Origin: Saprolegnia diclina VS20
Lineage: Eukaryota; Oomycota; Saprolegniomycetes; Saprolegniales; Saprolegniaceae
DNA length: 64,000 nucleotides
NCBI RefSeq assembly: GCF_000281045.1
Contig: NW_008246077.1
Coordinates: 900,137 to 964,136 of the forward strand
Direction of reading: 5' to 3'
The notes under the pieces are model-generated. The model did not search any database, was not told the DNA's origin, and saw only the letters and a list, made by a program, of their open reading frames with translations. Each line of letters starts with the position of its first letter. Within the stretch, counting starts at the first letter, position 1. Both the position numbers and the translations under genes were made by a program. Positions 19,252 through 29,978 of this stretch are shown piece after piece.

Positions 19252-20387
19252 TGGGCGTGTCGACGTGGCTGCGCTCGCCGACGGTCCTCGCCGCGATAAG
19301 CGTCGGGGCCATCGGCGCAGGCCTCTACTACCTCGCCAACGACGAGGCCGACATTGCTGCCCGCATGCGCACGCCCCTGACGCCCAGCGAGGTCGAGCTT
19401 CGGGCGCTCGCCACGCACGCCCGCGAGCACGTGGCCATGCGCGACGCCTCCGTACGCTGCCTCCTCCATGGTGCTGCTTGGCGATTCATGAAGATGTGAA
19501 AGTAGCTCTTTGTGCAGTCGTGGGTGCCATCTGATTGCAAGGCCATCGTGCTCCTCGTGCACGGCATGAACGAGCACTCGGGGTACCTGGAACGGCTCAC
19601 GGATGCCTTGCTGCGCGCATCGTACGGCGTGTACGCCTTTGACCACGAGGGCTTTGGCCGGAGCTCGGGCACGCACGCACTCGTGACCGACTATGCAGCG
19701 CTCGTCCGCGATGTCCAAGCGCATATTGCATTGGCCCGCGCCGCGTGGCCGGAGAAGAAGATCTTTCTCGCCGGCTGGTACGTCGTTCTTGTTATCGCTC
19801 CCGGTCCGACACTCACGACGTGTAGCTCGTTTGGCGCTGCCCTCATTGTGCACACGCTGCTCGACTCGGCAGATGGAATCGACGGGGTCATTCTCCAAGC
19901 CCCCGCGCTGCAACTGGCTGCGAACCGCCGCCCGCCGCCTCTCGTCGAAGCCCTCGTCAGTGTCCTCGCCACCGTTGCTCCGCGCCTCCCGATTGTTCCA
20001 TCCAACGGCGGCAAAGGCTCGAGCCCGCTCGTGCGCGACGCCGTCGTGGCCAAGAAACGCGCCGATCCGCTCTACTACTCGGGCAAAGTCCGACTTGGCA
20101 CAGCCTACTCGGTGCTGCAGACCATGGACGGTCTCCAGACGCCCGCCGCAACCGCAGCCTTTGCATCGCTAACTGTTCCTCTGCTCTTGCAGCACGGTAC
20201 CGCCGACGTCGTCTGCGCCCTCGACGGCTCCGAGACGTGGTTCCATTCGCTCTTGCGCTGCGATGACAAGCAGCTCATCACGTACCCCGACGCGTGCCAC
20301 GACCTCTTGCACGAGCCGGCGCCCATCGCCAACGCGGTCGTGACAGACCTTGTCGCTTGGCTCGACGCCCGCACATTGGGAGCATAA
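19248..20387 (+). CDS. monoacylglycerol-lipase-like alpha/beta hydrolase, membrane anchored
   Basis: Three exons, 19248-19451, 19506-19777 and 19826-20387, give 345 aa. An N-terminal hydrophobic helix (TVLAAISVGAIGAGLYYLA) should anchor it. The hydrolase domain has the oxyanion region VLLVHGMNEHSG, DHEGFGRSSG, and the nucleophile elbow GCSFG, which is formed by joining exons 2 and 3 (GXSXG). Catalytic Asp lies in HGTADVVC and His in YPDACHDLLHEP. This is the serine aminopeptidase S33/lysophospholipase layout shared by monoacylglycerol lipases, which release fatty acid from monoacylglycerol. Substrate specificity is inferred from the family only. Confidence 0.82.
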
Positions 20388-20446
20388 TGCATAACAAATG
20401 CTATGCTCGATACCATGCACTTTAACGGTTGACCGACAAGAAGAGC

Positions 20447-22457
20447 TCAGACGTTGACGCGGCTGGAGAGGACGGCGACGCGGTTTTGCAGCTCCGAGAC
20501 GACCGTCGACAGCGCGTCCATCGAGACAAAGACCACGAGCGTTTTGGACGCATACGCACAGCCGCACATGGTCATAGCATGGCCGAGACACGCGAGCTTG
20601 GAGTCCGAGCACGGGCAGATGACGCCGGAGAAGAAGACGCTGTGCTTGCACACGCAGCAGCGGCGACACGCTTCGTCATAGTCCAGCACGGCTTCGGTGA
20701 GCGCCAAGCGGCCGACGTCGACGCCGGCCGTGTGCACCAACCCTACGGTGAAGCGGGTGACGACAGGAGGGTCCATGTATCGTCCACCTTTTCGGCGCAG
20801 CGTCTGTCGCGCCGTGCGTTCGTCGTCTTGGAGTTTGAGCAACGCATCGAGCAGCCTACACCCGTGGCACGGTTTGGAGATAATTGATAGATTGATACTT
20901 TTCGCCGTCTTCGGGCAGCATATCGTCGAGCGAATGGCGAAGGCCGAGCCAGTAGTGGAAGCGGTCGTTGGGGATGACCATGCTGCGCCGGCGCTTGCGA
21001 TACCACTTGACGCTGTTCCGCGCGTCCGGGAACCAGTCGGCGAGGGCAAAGTTGACGGCTTCGTTGCAGTTGAACTAACAAAGAGCAGCAGATACGCAAT
21101 ACGAACGGACAGTGGTCGTCGTACGCCTTGGTTGAACCCGCAGTGATACCCGCGCGGAAACGTCACGACCATCTCGCCTGGCATCTGCTCTCTCATGTCA
21201 ATTGTCTAGCCACAGAGGAGAATAGGCCGCAAGGTGCACCTGGAGAAGCTTGTAGACCTTGACGTCGACCTGCTGCAAGAGATGGGGCGAGACGAGCGTC
21301 ACCAGCTAGACGCAGACGGACGTTGTCGCCTCACCGCACGGTGGTTTGAGAGACCTGGTCGAGGACGGTGGGATCGCGGCGGACGGTCTCGGCCACGTTG
21401 GCCTTGAGCGCAGCCTCAAGCTTCCCGGCGTCTGAAGCCGCCACGCCGTACCAGTGCTTTGGGGCGCCGTCGTGCATGTAGTTGATGCTGTAGAGGAAGT
21501 TGTCTTCGACGTGCCATGAAAACGTCGAGAAGAGCATGCCAAAGTAGAGCCACGGGACGTTCAGCCCTTCGATACTCGCGTCGACGTATCGCAAGAGCGA
21601 GCCGGCGGCGAACGGCAGGTTGTTGAGATTCCACGCTGTCGTGGCATAGTACGTCGGGTCGGCAAAATCGACGTCCTCCGACGCTTTGGCTTGAAGAGAC
21701 GCTTTGGCGTGCGTGGGCGGCGTGGGGAACCCGCTGCCAAGATCCTTGATGCTCACATTGTTGGCGTACTCGACCTAGTCGGATGCATGAGACGAGATCG
21801 GACGTGTTGCAGGTCGAGTACCTCGGTCGCCTCGGACGGCGCGAGGACGAGCTTCCAGTACGCGCGCTCAATGTCGCGCGAAGTCGCATTGGCGTCCATG
21901 TCATGCGCTTGGCGCCACTGCGCTTCGAACGCAGCGGCCGCCGCACGGTACGAGCGGAGCGTGTGACGGCGCCCGTTTTCATGCGGGACGCCTTGTTGCA
22001 GCAGATCAATACGCTGGAGCTCGGTCGCCATCGACGCCGTGTCGTCGTCCAAGTCGATCTGGAGTGTCGGCGACCAGCCGTCAGGCGGAATGATCTTGGC
22101 GATTCCCGTTGTCCGGCCTTGCGCTGCAATCGACCGAATGTAGGCCGCCGGCGTCGCAAACTCGGCGAGTGTCGGGCGGAAGACGAGACACTCGGGTAGC
22201 TCCGGCGCATCCATGCGCACCGATACGTCGTAGAGGCTGCGCTTCGTGGCGGCTTGGACGTCGCGCTCCTCGCTGCCGTCGCAATACGCGTCCGCGAGTG
22301 TCGCCCGAGGCCGGTGCTGCCGCGGCGGATGACTTGGCGTCGTCCGCTTCGGAGGCTCCTCGTTGGAAAACCACATTTCAACCGAGCTGTCCGAGTCGGT
22401 AGGCTCCTTGACGGCGTCGGCCCGCGGCCGCTTGCCCTTCTTGCCTCCGCGGGTCAT
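20447..22457 (-). CDS. JmjN-JmjC-C5HC2 histone lysine demethylase
   Basis: About five exons joined from ATG 22457 (MTRGGKKGKRPRADA, basic N-terminus). JmjN is at about residues 75-110 (CLVFRPTLAEFATPAAYIRS...GIAKIIPP). The JmjC domain follows: VEYANNVSIKDLGSGFP after an intron, then YFGMLFSTFSWHVEDNFLYS with the iron-binding H-x-E, APKHWYG with the 2-oxoglutarate Lys, and PGEMVVTFPRGYHCGFNQG with the distal His; FNCNEAVNFALADWF comes after another intron. A C5HC2-type zinc finger near the end (CRRCCVCKHSVFF...CPC...CLGHA) completes the KDM5/KDM4-like order. All catalytic ligands are present, so it should be an active nuclear H3 Lys demethylase; which Lys is not predictable. No ARID or PHD was seen. 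Confidence 0.85.
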
Positions 22458-22552
22458 CTCGCGTGCTGGCAAATCCGAAATGCGCTGATTTTTCACCAAC
22501 AGATACCGTGCATGCATACAAAAACCAAGCTTATTCCGAGCGTAGGCCCAAC

Positions 22553-23040
22553 TCACGCACCCAACGGTCTCGGACGGCAACGCTTCTCCAGCTCATGCAG
22601 ACTCTGGGCTGGACCACATGGATACGGCGGCGCAATGGTCCCGATCTCGTTGGTCTCTACGGCCGACTTGCTGCCTGCGAGCCTAGGAGCGTCGGGTACG
22701 TCGAGTGCAAGCAAGGTCATACATTTATGGCCTGGGTGTTGACCCTTGTAGCGGTCGTATCGATCATGCCACGTGCTCTATCGCCGGTCCCGACGCCTTA
22801 CTTTATGGCCAGCGCTGCCGGACGACCTGCGCTGTTGACGCCAGCTTCGGCGTAGGTGTTGTAGGGCTTCTCCTTCACCGTCCGATTCCGCAACCTCGTG
22901 CTTGGCCTCAACCATTGCAGATGCATGCAACACTCGCAGGCAGAGCGGTAAGCACGCATCAATAGCGTGATTTCGCGCATTGCGCCCGCCCACGCCGACG
23001 CGAGCTTGACTGGAGAGAGACGGTCGACGTTGGGGGACAT
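22553..23040 (-). CDS. small uncharacterised multi-exon protein
   Basis: A minus-strand coding signal starts with ATG 23040 (MSPNVDRLSPVKLASAW...REITLLMRAYR) and a second exon-like frame ends at 22553 (KSAVETNEIGTIAPPYPCG...ELEKRC). The segments lie in different frames, so at least one intron of roughly 25-50 nt must join them, but I could not fix the junctions. The ITLLMRAYR stretch loosely recalls LYR-motif mitochondrial assembly factors, which is not enough for a call. It lies 95 bp upstream of the JmjC gene on the same strand. Confidence 0.35.
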
Positions 23041-23079
23041 CGAAAGAGGAATCTAATTACTTAATACGCAGCGAGGGCT

Positions 23080-24552
23080 CTAGTTCTTGGAGAAGTATTC
23101 GCAGACCTGGTCCATGACGAGCCACTGGATACCGTACGAGGGGCAGAGACGCGTGAGGCGCGGGACGAGGCCCTTGTAGAGCGCCGAGAAGCCTTCCTCC
23201 CGCGAGATGATGCGCATGGCGTCGATCATGCCGCTGTACTTGGGCGTCGTGCCCTTGGCGTTGTCCTGTGCCATGAGACGCGTCTTGACGACGTCCATGG
23301 GGCAGTTGATACACGGACCCGGGATCGCGCCGAGCATACCCGTGAGCATGCTCTTCCACGGCGAGAGGCTCTCGCCTTCGTTGAGGTTCCACACGTGCTT
23401 CTTGATCGCCGTGTTGGACCAGAAGGAGCACGCCTGGTTGAGACCCTGGCGACCGATCGTCGGCGCGCAGCCCTTCCAAAGCGCGAACGGACCTTCGTTC
23501 TTGATGATGGTCATCGTCGTCTGGAGCGGCCCGCGGTACTTGGGGATTTCGCCGGCGACGACGTTCTGGCCTTGGAGACGCGTCTTGACGACTTCGAACG
23601 GCGTCACAATGAGGACGGCTTCGGTCGCACCGGCAAGCGCACCCGCGATGAACTCGTTAAAGCCGCTCACTTGGCCGTTCTGGTCGGCGAGGAGCTTGCG
23701 GTAGATCGCGTTGAAGTAGAAGCGCGTGCCGTTCTTGGCGACGACGTGGATCGTCCAGGGCGTGAAGCCCTTATAGAGGGCCTTGGGGCCTTCCGCACGC
23801 CAGAGCTGCTTGCCGCAGTCGACCATGCCCTTGTACTGGCCCGTCTTGTCGAGCTGGAGACGCGTCTTGGCGACATCGAGCGGCGTCAGAATGACGGCTT
23901 CAATCACACCCGACATGGCACCGGCGCAAAACTTGATCGTCGGCGACACCTTCTTGGGCGCATCGCTCTGCGTCGAGATCGGCGCGCGGAGACCGCCCTC
24001 GCCGACCTCCACGCTGGCCTTCCACCACTGCTTGGAGAACTCGCGGACATCCGGGTCCCACATGAGCGCCTCCAAGTTGGGGTTGGCGACCATCGTCGCG
24101 CGCATGAGAAGATACAGGTGCTTGAAGTCGTCTTCGGTGATCTTGGTGGCGTCCTTGGGGTGGAGCTCCTTGATCATCGTCGTCGCCTCGGCCATCGTGA
24201 CTTGGATGCCCATCTTGACCATGGCCTCCTGGAGCGCGGCTTCGTCCAGGAACCCCTTCTTCTGCACGTCGAACGACTGGAAGATCTGGTGGATAAAGCT
24301 CTCGTGGACAGCGTGGAAGTCGGCGAAGGTCACTTTGCCAGCGTGGCGCGTATCGAGCTTCGCGACGAGCGCGGCCGCCTCGTCGGCCGAGAGGCGGACG
24401 CCGGCCTTCTTGAGGCCCTCGGCAATGTCGGTCGTGGCGACGACGCCCGAGCCATGCACGTCGACCTTGGCGAAGGCTTCCTTGAGGAGGTTGTCGACCG
24501 TGAGGCGCGAGTCGCGGCGCAGGAGGGTCACGGGGCGCGAGCTGTCGGCCAT
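23080..24552 (-). CDS. EF-hand plus mitochondrial carrier fusion, succinate/fumarate-type
   Basis: Intronless, 490 aa from ATG 24552 (MADSSRPVTLL). Residues about 15-170 carry EF-hand-like helix-loop-helix units (DVHGSGVVATTD, DTRHAGKVTFAD, DVQKKGFLDEAA), all missing several Ca-ligand positions. Residues about 205-490 are three mitochondrial carrier repeats with PLDVAKTR, PFEVVKTR and PMDVVKTR. The carrier half has the second-repeat RQGLNQACSFW motif and overall pattern of the SFC1/ACR1 group, unlike the aralar and SCaMC carriers that usually bear EF-hands. It should sit in the inner mitochondrial membrane with the EF-hand domain in the intermembrane space. Exchange of C4-dicarboxylates is inferred. 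Confidence 0.8.
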   Translation of the reverse strand: MADSSRPVTLLRRDSRLTVDNLLKEAFAKVDVHGSGVVATTDIAEGLKKAGVRLSADEAAALVAKLDTRHAGKVTFADFHAVHESFIHQIFQSFDVQKKGFLDEAALQEAMVKMGIQVTMAEATTMIKELHPKDATKITEDDFKHLYLLMRATMVANPNLEALMWDPDVREFSKQWWKASVEVGEGGLRAPISTQSDAPKKVSPTIKFCAGAMSGVIEAVILTPLDVAKTRLQLDKTGQYKGMVDCGKQLWRAEGPKALYKGFTPWTIHVVAKNGTRFYFNAIYRKLLADQNGQVSGFNEFIAGALAGATEAVLIVTPFEVVKTRLQGQNVVAGEIPKYRGPLQTTMTIIKNEGPFALWKGCAPTIGRQGLNQACSFWSNTAIKKHVWNLNEGESLSPWKSMLTGMLGAIPGPCINCPMDVVKTRLMAQDNAKGTTPKYSGMIDAMRIISREEGFSALYKGLVPRLTRLCPSYGIQWLVMDQVCEYFSKN

Positions 24553-24660
24553 GGTGCAAGTTGCAAAGTGAGGACTTCCGCCAAGGATGTGGAAACCTCC
24601 AATCACACGTGACGGGGCGGCCGGCTTACGAAACCACGCGCCTACGTACATCAAGATCAA

Positions 24661-24710
24661 ATGTACGTACACGTACGTACAGGGTACAGGCCGTACGTGG
24701 ATCGATGACA
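24661..24710. repeat. cluster of gtacgtac palindromes
   Basis: Several overlapping ACGTAC/GTACGT units in 50 bp (tgtacgtacacgtacgtaca and a later ccgtacgtgg), upstream of the carrier start. Could be a factor-binding array or simple low-complexity sequence. Confidence 0.4.
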
Positions 24711-25273
24711 CGCCCTTGTCAAGTCGCAAAGAGCTGATCGGATTGGACGAGAGCATAAGCACGGACCAATGAGACACGAGCAAGCCAATCAAACGCAGTC
24801 GTGGCAGCCCCGTGGCCCTGTACCGTCCGCCGCCGACAAAGCGACGGCGAATGTACCCATCTCGGTCGGCAACTGCAACCACAAGGCAGCCAGAACCGCT
24901 CTCGCCCGGCGACGACGACGACGACATCGCCCTGGACTCTGACACCCACTCGTCACCTCAAAGCGCCCGGCTTCTTGTCCTTGGAATCCTCGGTGCTGCC
25001 GTTCACCATTCGATGACTGCAGGTCAAAGCGGCCTCGCGACGACGCATTGGGTCATCGAACCAGCCTTCCCACCCATGCCTATCACTCTGGACGACACGG
25101 AGCGAGTGCTCTTGGACGCGAACGAAGTACAGCGACGACGATGACAAGCCGGCGGGATCGAGGATGGCTGTCCCTTGGTGTCCCTTGCTAAAATGGGGAG
25201 GCAAGACGCAGCACTGAGATGAGGCGATGATGGGGCGATGACGCAGTCTGTCGGCCGGTTGAGTTGGGCATAG

Positions 25274-25283
25274 TATCCGGATG
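25274..25283. promoter_or_regulatory. TATCCGGATG motif upstream of 25315 gene
   Basis: Exact copy ending 31 bp before the proposed ATG at 25315. This helped choose the start of that gene over an overlapping ATG at 25281. Confidence 0.5.
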
Positions 25284-25314
25284 ACCAATCGAATGGCAGC
25301 ATTCGCCCACGAGC

Positions 25315-27609
25315 ATGCTGCAACGATGGACCGCGATCCGGCCCAAGCTGCGTACGACGCGTCCTGGCCTTGCATGCGCGCTGACCTTGGGCGTGGCTAG
25401 GCTATGGGCTAGCGACTGCAGCATTGGGCGCCAGTGTCGCTGCAGGCGTTGCGCTTGAAAATGACAATGCGAGCGAGCTCCACTTGCTGCGACGCTACTT
25501 GGCGGCGAAGCGCGAGAACTACCATGCATCCCTGAATGTATTCCGCGATACGCTTGGGATAGGAGCTGTAAGCCACAGTGCTAGGACGAGGAGAAGGCCC
25601 TCGATGGCACGTGGCTCATGAAGGCGACACCGAGCTTCCCGCACGTCGTCGTCGTGTCGCCGCAAGACCATGCGACGACCGTCACCTCCATGTAGTACAC
25701 GGACATACGCTCGATGGCAAACGATAGACGTACTGTAGGCTCCTGCGTGGTGGCATCGAAGTGCCTCTCGGTAGAGAATGATGACGCGTATGTACCACCT
25801 CACGTCATGACATGCTAGGCGACGTCGTCTCCTTCTCGTCGTCACTGCGATCGCCACCGATCGAGAGCGTGCGCTCGCTCTGGGTGCGCTTTTTGCGCAA
25901 AGTGCGCGCGTGCCAGTTCTACTTGGAGTCTGGTTTGCGGAGCGATCTGTACGACGCCCGGTGCGTCCCCAGATTCTCCTCCAGATCCAGATATTCAGAC
26001 TCGAACAACTTTGCGTGTTGCGTACTAGTAGGCTCCTGCAATACGAGCTCGATCTGCTGACGCAGGCGCTTCAGCAGGAGTCGCGTGCTGACGACGACGA
26101 CGCACTTGTCTACATTTTGGCGCCACGCGAAGCGTTGACAGAGTGCTCGACCGATCGCCGGGCGCTGTACCAAACGTGGGGCCAAGCACTCACGTCGCAG
26201 CAGCTCGGTACGCTCATGCCGCCTCGCATCGCGTCACGGCAGCATTAGCACACGTGGTGTGGACGGCCCCGACATGCGCCGCGATCACCGAGTTTGTCGT
26301 TGCGAAGCGCGAGAGCAGCGACATTTGCTTGCTTGTGCGTCCGCAGAGCGCGTGGTGCGTCGTCTCCACAGCACCTTACCTCTTCGCTCATGCTACCTCT
26401 CGTACAGTGTGGATGCGTCGTCTGCCGAGGAAAAGCTGGCGATGCTCGCGGTTCGGCCTCGTATGGCTGCTCTGCTTGCTCTTGACGCAGTGGCTAGGCG
26501 CACTACGACCTCGTGCTTTCCCCCGATGACGTCGACCGCATCACTGCCCTTGGTAGATCTTGTGTCATGACACATTCGTGACGGGGCTCAATCTACACTG
26601 TAGTGGGCAACTGGTGGACCGACTTGGAGGACATCTGTGCGTCCGTGGCCGCAAGTCGGACAGATGACGACATGAGCGTCATTGTCGACGATGTCTGCAC
26701 GGTGTTCGAGGCGACGCTTGTCGCCGCACTCAAAACGTACTTGCGCCTACCCGATGACGTGGCGAGCTGTGCGGCCTTGGGTCGCACCGCCCAGATCGAG
26801 CTTCTCGAAAAGTGGCATGCGTTCGAGGCAGCCTGCGGCCTCAGCAACGAGAGCGCGCAGGTGCTGGCAAATGCGCAAGCGCTCATCAAGCCCAAGGGCT
26901 CGTCGCCATTGCCGGACGGTACCCCGCCATTCAACATCGTCATCGATACAGCGCCACTTGTAGTGCGGCTAGTGCTCGCGGCGTTTGCAGCCAGCGGCGT
27001 CACGGGCGAGCGGCGGTTCTGGGATCTCTTCGCCTCTAACTGGGTCCAGCTCGAGCCAAACGTACGCCATGATGATGTAACCCGTGTCCCAAGTCCTCGT
27101 AGAGCGCTGTTGCCGTCGGCGTTGTGCCCTGCGACGCCATCGACATTCTGCGCGGATGCTCGGTCGTCGTACGTCCGTTGCTGCTGCGTCACTTCCGTGC
27201 GCTTTGGGTAGTCTCCTCGATCCATCGCTCGTTGCTGTGAGCTTCATTTAGTCGGACGATGCGACGTGGACTGCGGTGCAGGACCTCCAACACGCCCTCG
27301 ACGCCCAAGAGGTAACACGATTGGCGCCGCTTCTGATGTCTCAGCGTGGACCTAGCTGCGCGACAACGTCCTCAACTACGAGAGCGAAGTCGAGATGGCG
27401 ACGCGGCTCTTCCACAAGAAGCGCGCCGAGTACGAGCTCGCGTGGAGTGCATTTGACGACGCAGAGAAGGCCCAGTACGCGGCCGAGGTACGTGCGTATC
27501 GTACGCCTGACCTCTCATCCAGAGGCGCTAGCTGTACCTTCAGGAGCTTCGGCTGCAAACACAGCGGGAGCACATCCAGCGGCTCAAGACAGTGTACGGG
27601 GTGCCAGCG
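25315..27609 (+). CDS. unrecognised multi-exon protein, N-terminal membrane segment and coiled-coil end
   Basis: At least ten short exons join by 36-54 nt introns; the first are 25315-25351, 25401-25537 and 25585-25691. The N-terminus reads MLQRWTAIRPKLRYGL then a hydrophobic segment (ATAALGASVAAGVAL), which could be a mitochondrial presequence followed by a membrane helix. Recognisable stretches are GTWLMKATPSFPHVVVVSP, SLWVRFLRKVRACQFYLE, HYDLVLSPDDVDRITAL and VGNWWTDLEDICASVAAS. The last 90 residues form a charged coiled coil (ESEVEMATRLFHKKRAEYEL ... QREHIQRLKTVYGVPA). No known domain is recognised. The consistent phase of many introns argues that it is a real, intact gene. Confidence 0.6.
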
Positions 27610-27780
27610 TAAGCCACTTCGTTGCGGCATAGAGAAGAATGGGTTTGAAAAATACACGACAACTACGGGCTCCGTCGTTCGTTGTCCTCTACCGCCGGCC
27701 TAGAGGAGAGCACATTTGGATCGAGACGATGGTGACAAGCACGACCACCCTGCCGCGACGACTCCACGTCGCAGCAGAGC

Positions 27781-29581
27781 TTACGAGGCAAAAGTGCTAC
27801 CTTGGGGAGGACCGTCCATGACGCCGCGCGGAAGCATGCCCGGCGGGCCTTGTTGTTGCTGCTGCTGCGGCGGCGGCGGCATGCCCATGCCCCCCATCGG
27901 CTGGCGGCTCGACGACATCGGGCGCATCATGCTCATTTGCGGCTGGCCGCCCGCGCCACCATTCATGGGCGCCATCATCGGGCCCCCGTTGCTCGGCGGC
28001 TGCTGCGGGTTGTACGGCGCGTTCATTGCGTTGCCCTGGGACGGGTGCTGCATTGGCGGCTGCCCACCTTGCTGTTGGGGCGGCGCATTGCCCGGGGCCG
28101 AGTTGGCGGCCGGCGCTGGCGCCGGCGTGTTCTTGGACGTAAACGACGGCATCGGGGACGTCGTCGGCGGCTCGGACGGACCCGGCGCCGAGTTGGCGCC
28201 CGGCATGCCGGTCGTGGGCTGGCCGGCTTCCCGCGCGCGGAGCAAGTCGAGGCGCTCGCGAATAAACTGCGCGTCGGCACCGAGCTCGGCGGCCTTTTGG
28301 TAGGCGTCCTGGGCGTCGGTCGTCTGGTTGCACGCGTCGTAGAGCGTGCCGACGTTGTACCAGACTTCGCAAATGTTGGGGTTGATGTTGATCGCACGCG
28401 AGTACGCGTCAAGCGCATCGAGGTGCTGGTTGAGCTGGTAAAAGAGCACGCCGAGCGAGCACCACACGTTCGGGTTGGACGGGTCCGAGTTGACGGCGTG
28501 CTTGTACGCGTCGTACGCCTCTTCGTACTCGCGGACTGCCATGTAGCAGCGACCCAAGAGGTACCAGCCCTTGCCATCCTGCGGATCTAGAGCACAAATG
28601 CGTCATAAGGGACACGACAACACAAAAATGCATAAACGTACCGACCGCGACCGCCTTCTTGAGGTACTTGATGGCCTCGACGTGCTGGTTGTGCTTGAGG
28701 CAGAGCCACCCGAGCTGCTGCAGCGGCTTGGCGTTGTTCGGGTTGAGATCGACGACCTTGAGGTACGAACTTTGAGCCAACTGGATCTAGTAGCAACAAG
28801 TGATATAAAAGGGCGGCACGCGATTGGTGGGCGTACCTCCGACTTCATTTCGTAGACGTGGCCGATTTGCGTCCAGACGTCGCTGAGCATGTCGTTCGAC
28901 TGCGCGAGCGAGAGCACCGACTTGAGGCGCTCGACTGCGACGTCAAGGTCGCCGCGTTGCTTGGCGATGATGCCGAGGCGGATGCGCGCTTCCAGCGCCA
29001 TGTTGAAAGGGGGCTCGAAACGAAGGACCGCCTATAGCGCAAGAGATGAGCGTCTTCTCGATAGTACATGGCGCTATAGTACGTCAAAGGATTCTTCGGC
29101 GTGGTCGAGCGCGCCCGAGCGCTCGTAGAGCTGGCCAATGCCAAACCAGAGGGTCGGGTCGCGCTGCGACGCCGGGTTGTTGTACATGGCGTACTGGTAC
29201 GCGGTATGGGCATTGGCGAGGTCGTTCAGCATCATGTAGCAGTAGCCCAAGTGGCCCCACGCGTCCGTGTTGTTGGCGTGCTCGCTGAGCGTGACGAGGC
29301 TGCGGAAGCAGTCGGCGGCCTTGCTAAAGTTCTCGGCCTTCTCGTAGCAGCAGCCGATGCTGTAGAGCGCGCCCGTGTTGAGGCGGTTGTGCGACAGCGC
29401 CTTCTCGTACGAGACGAGCATGTTGTCGTCGTCCCCCATCATCTCGGCGATGCGGGCCAGCGTCATCCACGCGTCTTCGTTGCACTGCGACAGCTGACGG
29501 CTCACCTAGGATGGAGTAAGGCGATGCTTCACATACAGAGCGTCGTCGTACCGAGCTCTCTTCCATCTTCACCGAGGTCAT
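27781..29581 (-). CDS. Cyc8/Ssn6-like TPR transcriptional corepressor
   Basis: Five exons from ATG 29581 (MTSVKMEESS), with borders near 29552, 29505-29083, 29031-28837, 28786 and a last exon ending at 27781. About ten tetratricopeptide repeats span most of the protein, with TPR consensus W-LG-Y-A-P spacing (AWGHLGYCYMMLNDLANAHTAYQYAM, VWCSLGVLFYQLNQHLDALDAY). The last 130 residues are Pro/Gln/Gly/Met rich and disordered (PPPPQQQQQQGPP). This is the layout of yeast Cyc8/Ssn6 and animal UTX/UTY TPR regions; Cyc8 pairs with Tup1 to repress transcription. The repeats match Cyc8 best, and there is no JmjC domain. Nuclear location is inferred. Confidence 0.82.
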
Positions 29582-29978
29582 GTCGTCGTTGCCTTGTCTC
29601 GCTCTCTACTGCCGTACTCGAACCACCCGGCGACCACAGGCAAGAAAAATTTGAACTTTGAAATTCCTGCCTTCTTTTCCCACGCTATTTCACACTCACA
29701 CTATTTGGCCAAATCCCACCATCCCCCGCCGGTCCGTGATGGCGCGCGTCGACGCTTTATTACAAACATGCAGCTAAAACCTACATTCTGCCCGCCCCGT
29801 CCACGGCTGGTGTCGCGACACGGTACCACACTATTCGCGACCATGACTGCCGGCCGTGAAAAAACACTATTTGGTGGCCACCAGAGGCGCCGGATATGTC
29901 TATCCGGACGAACCCATCCGGCATACTTGTACAGTATTAATATCACTTGGAGGTTATCCAAACCTCATCTTCCGCAGC
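29582..29978. other. divergent intergenic region
   Basis: Shared 5' region of the Cyc8-like (minus) and TBCCD1-like (plus) genes; AT-rich compared with its neighbours. The only recognised element is the motif pair at 29901-29922. Confidence 0.5.
29901..29922. promoter_or_regulatory. TATCCGGACG and CATCCGGC motif pair
   Basis: Two variants of the recurrent palindrome separated by four bases, the first 69 bp before the TBCCD1-like ATG. Confidence 0.4.

Larger units (their letters stand above)
24553..25314. other. divergent intergenic region, unresolved small ORFs
   Basis: Between the carrier (minus) and an unrecognised plus-strand gene. A near-palindromic run of gtacgtac units lies at about 24661-24710. 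Frames on both strands between 24850 and 25200 have partly coding-like composition, but no single gene model is better than another. The TATCCGGATG motif at 25274 belongs to the next gene. Confidence 0.4.

Noticed and set aside
21753-22580. Start of the JmjC gene at 22580
   Set aside because: Upstream residues are not conserved-looking; ATG 22457 begins a basic nuclear-type N-terminus and leaves a normal spacer.
24812-25144. Possible small gene on either strand upstream of 25315
   Set aside because: Plus and minus frames look equally coding-like; start codons and splice sites do not give one consistent model.
25281-25350. ATG at 25281 as start of the gene at 25315-27609
   Set aside because: It overlaps the promoter-like motif and needs an intron of 29 nt or less; ATG 25315 joins in phase by a normal 49-nt intron.
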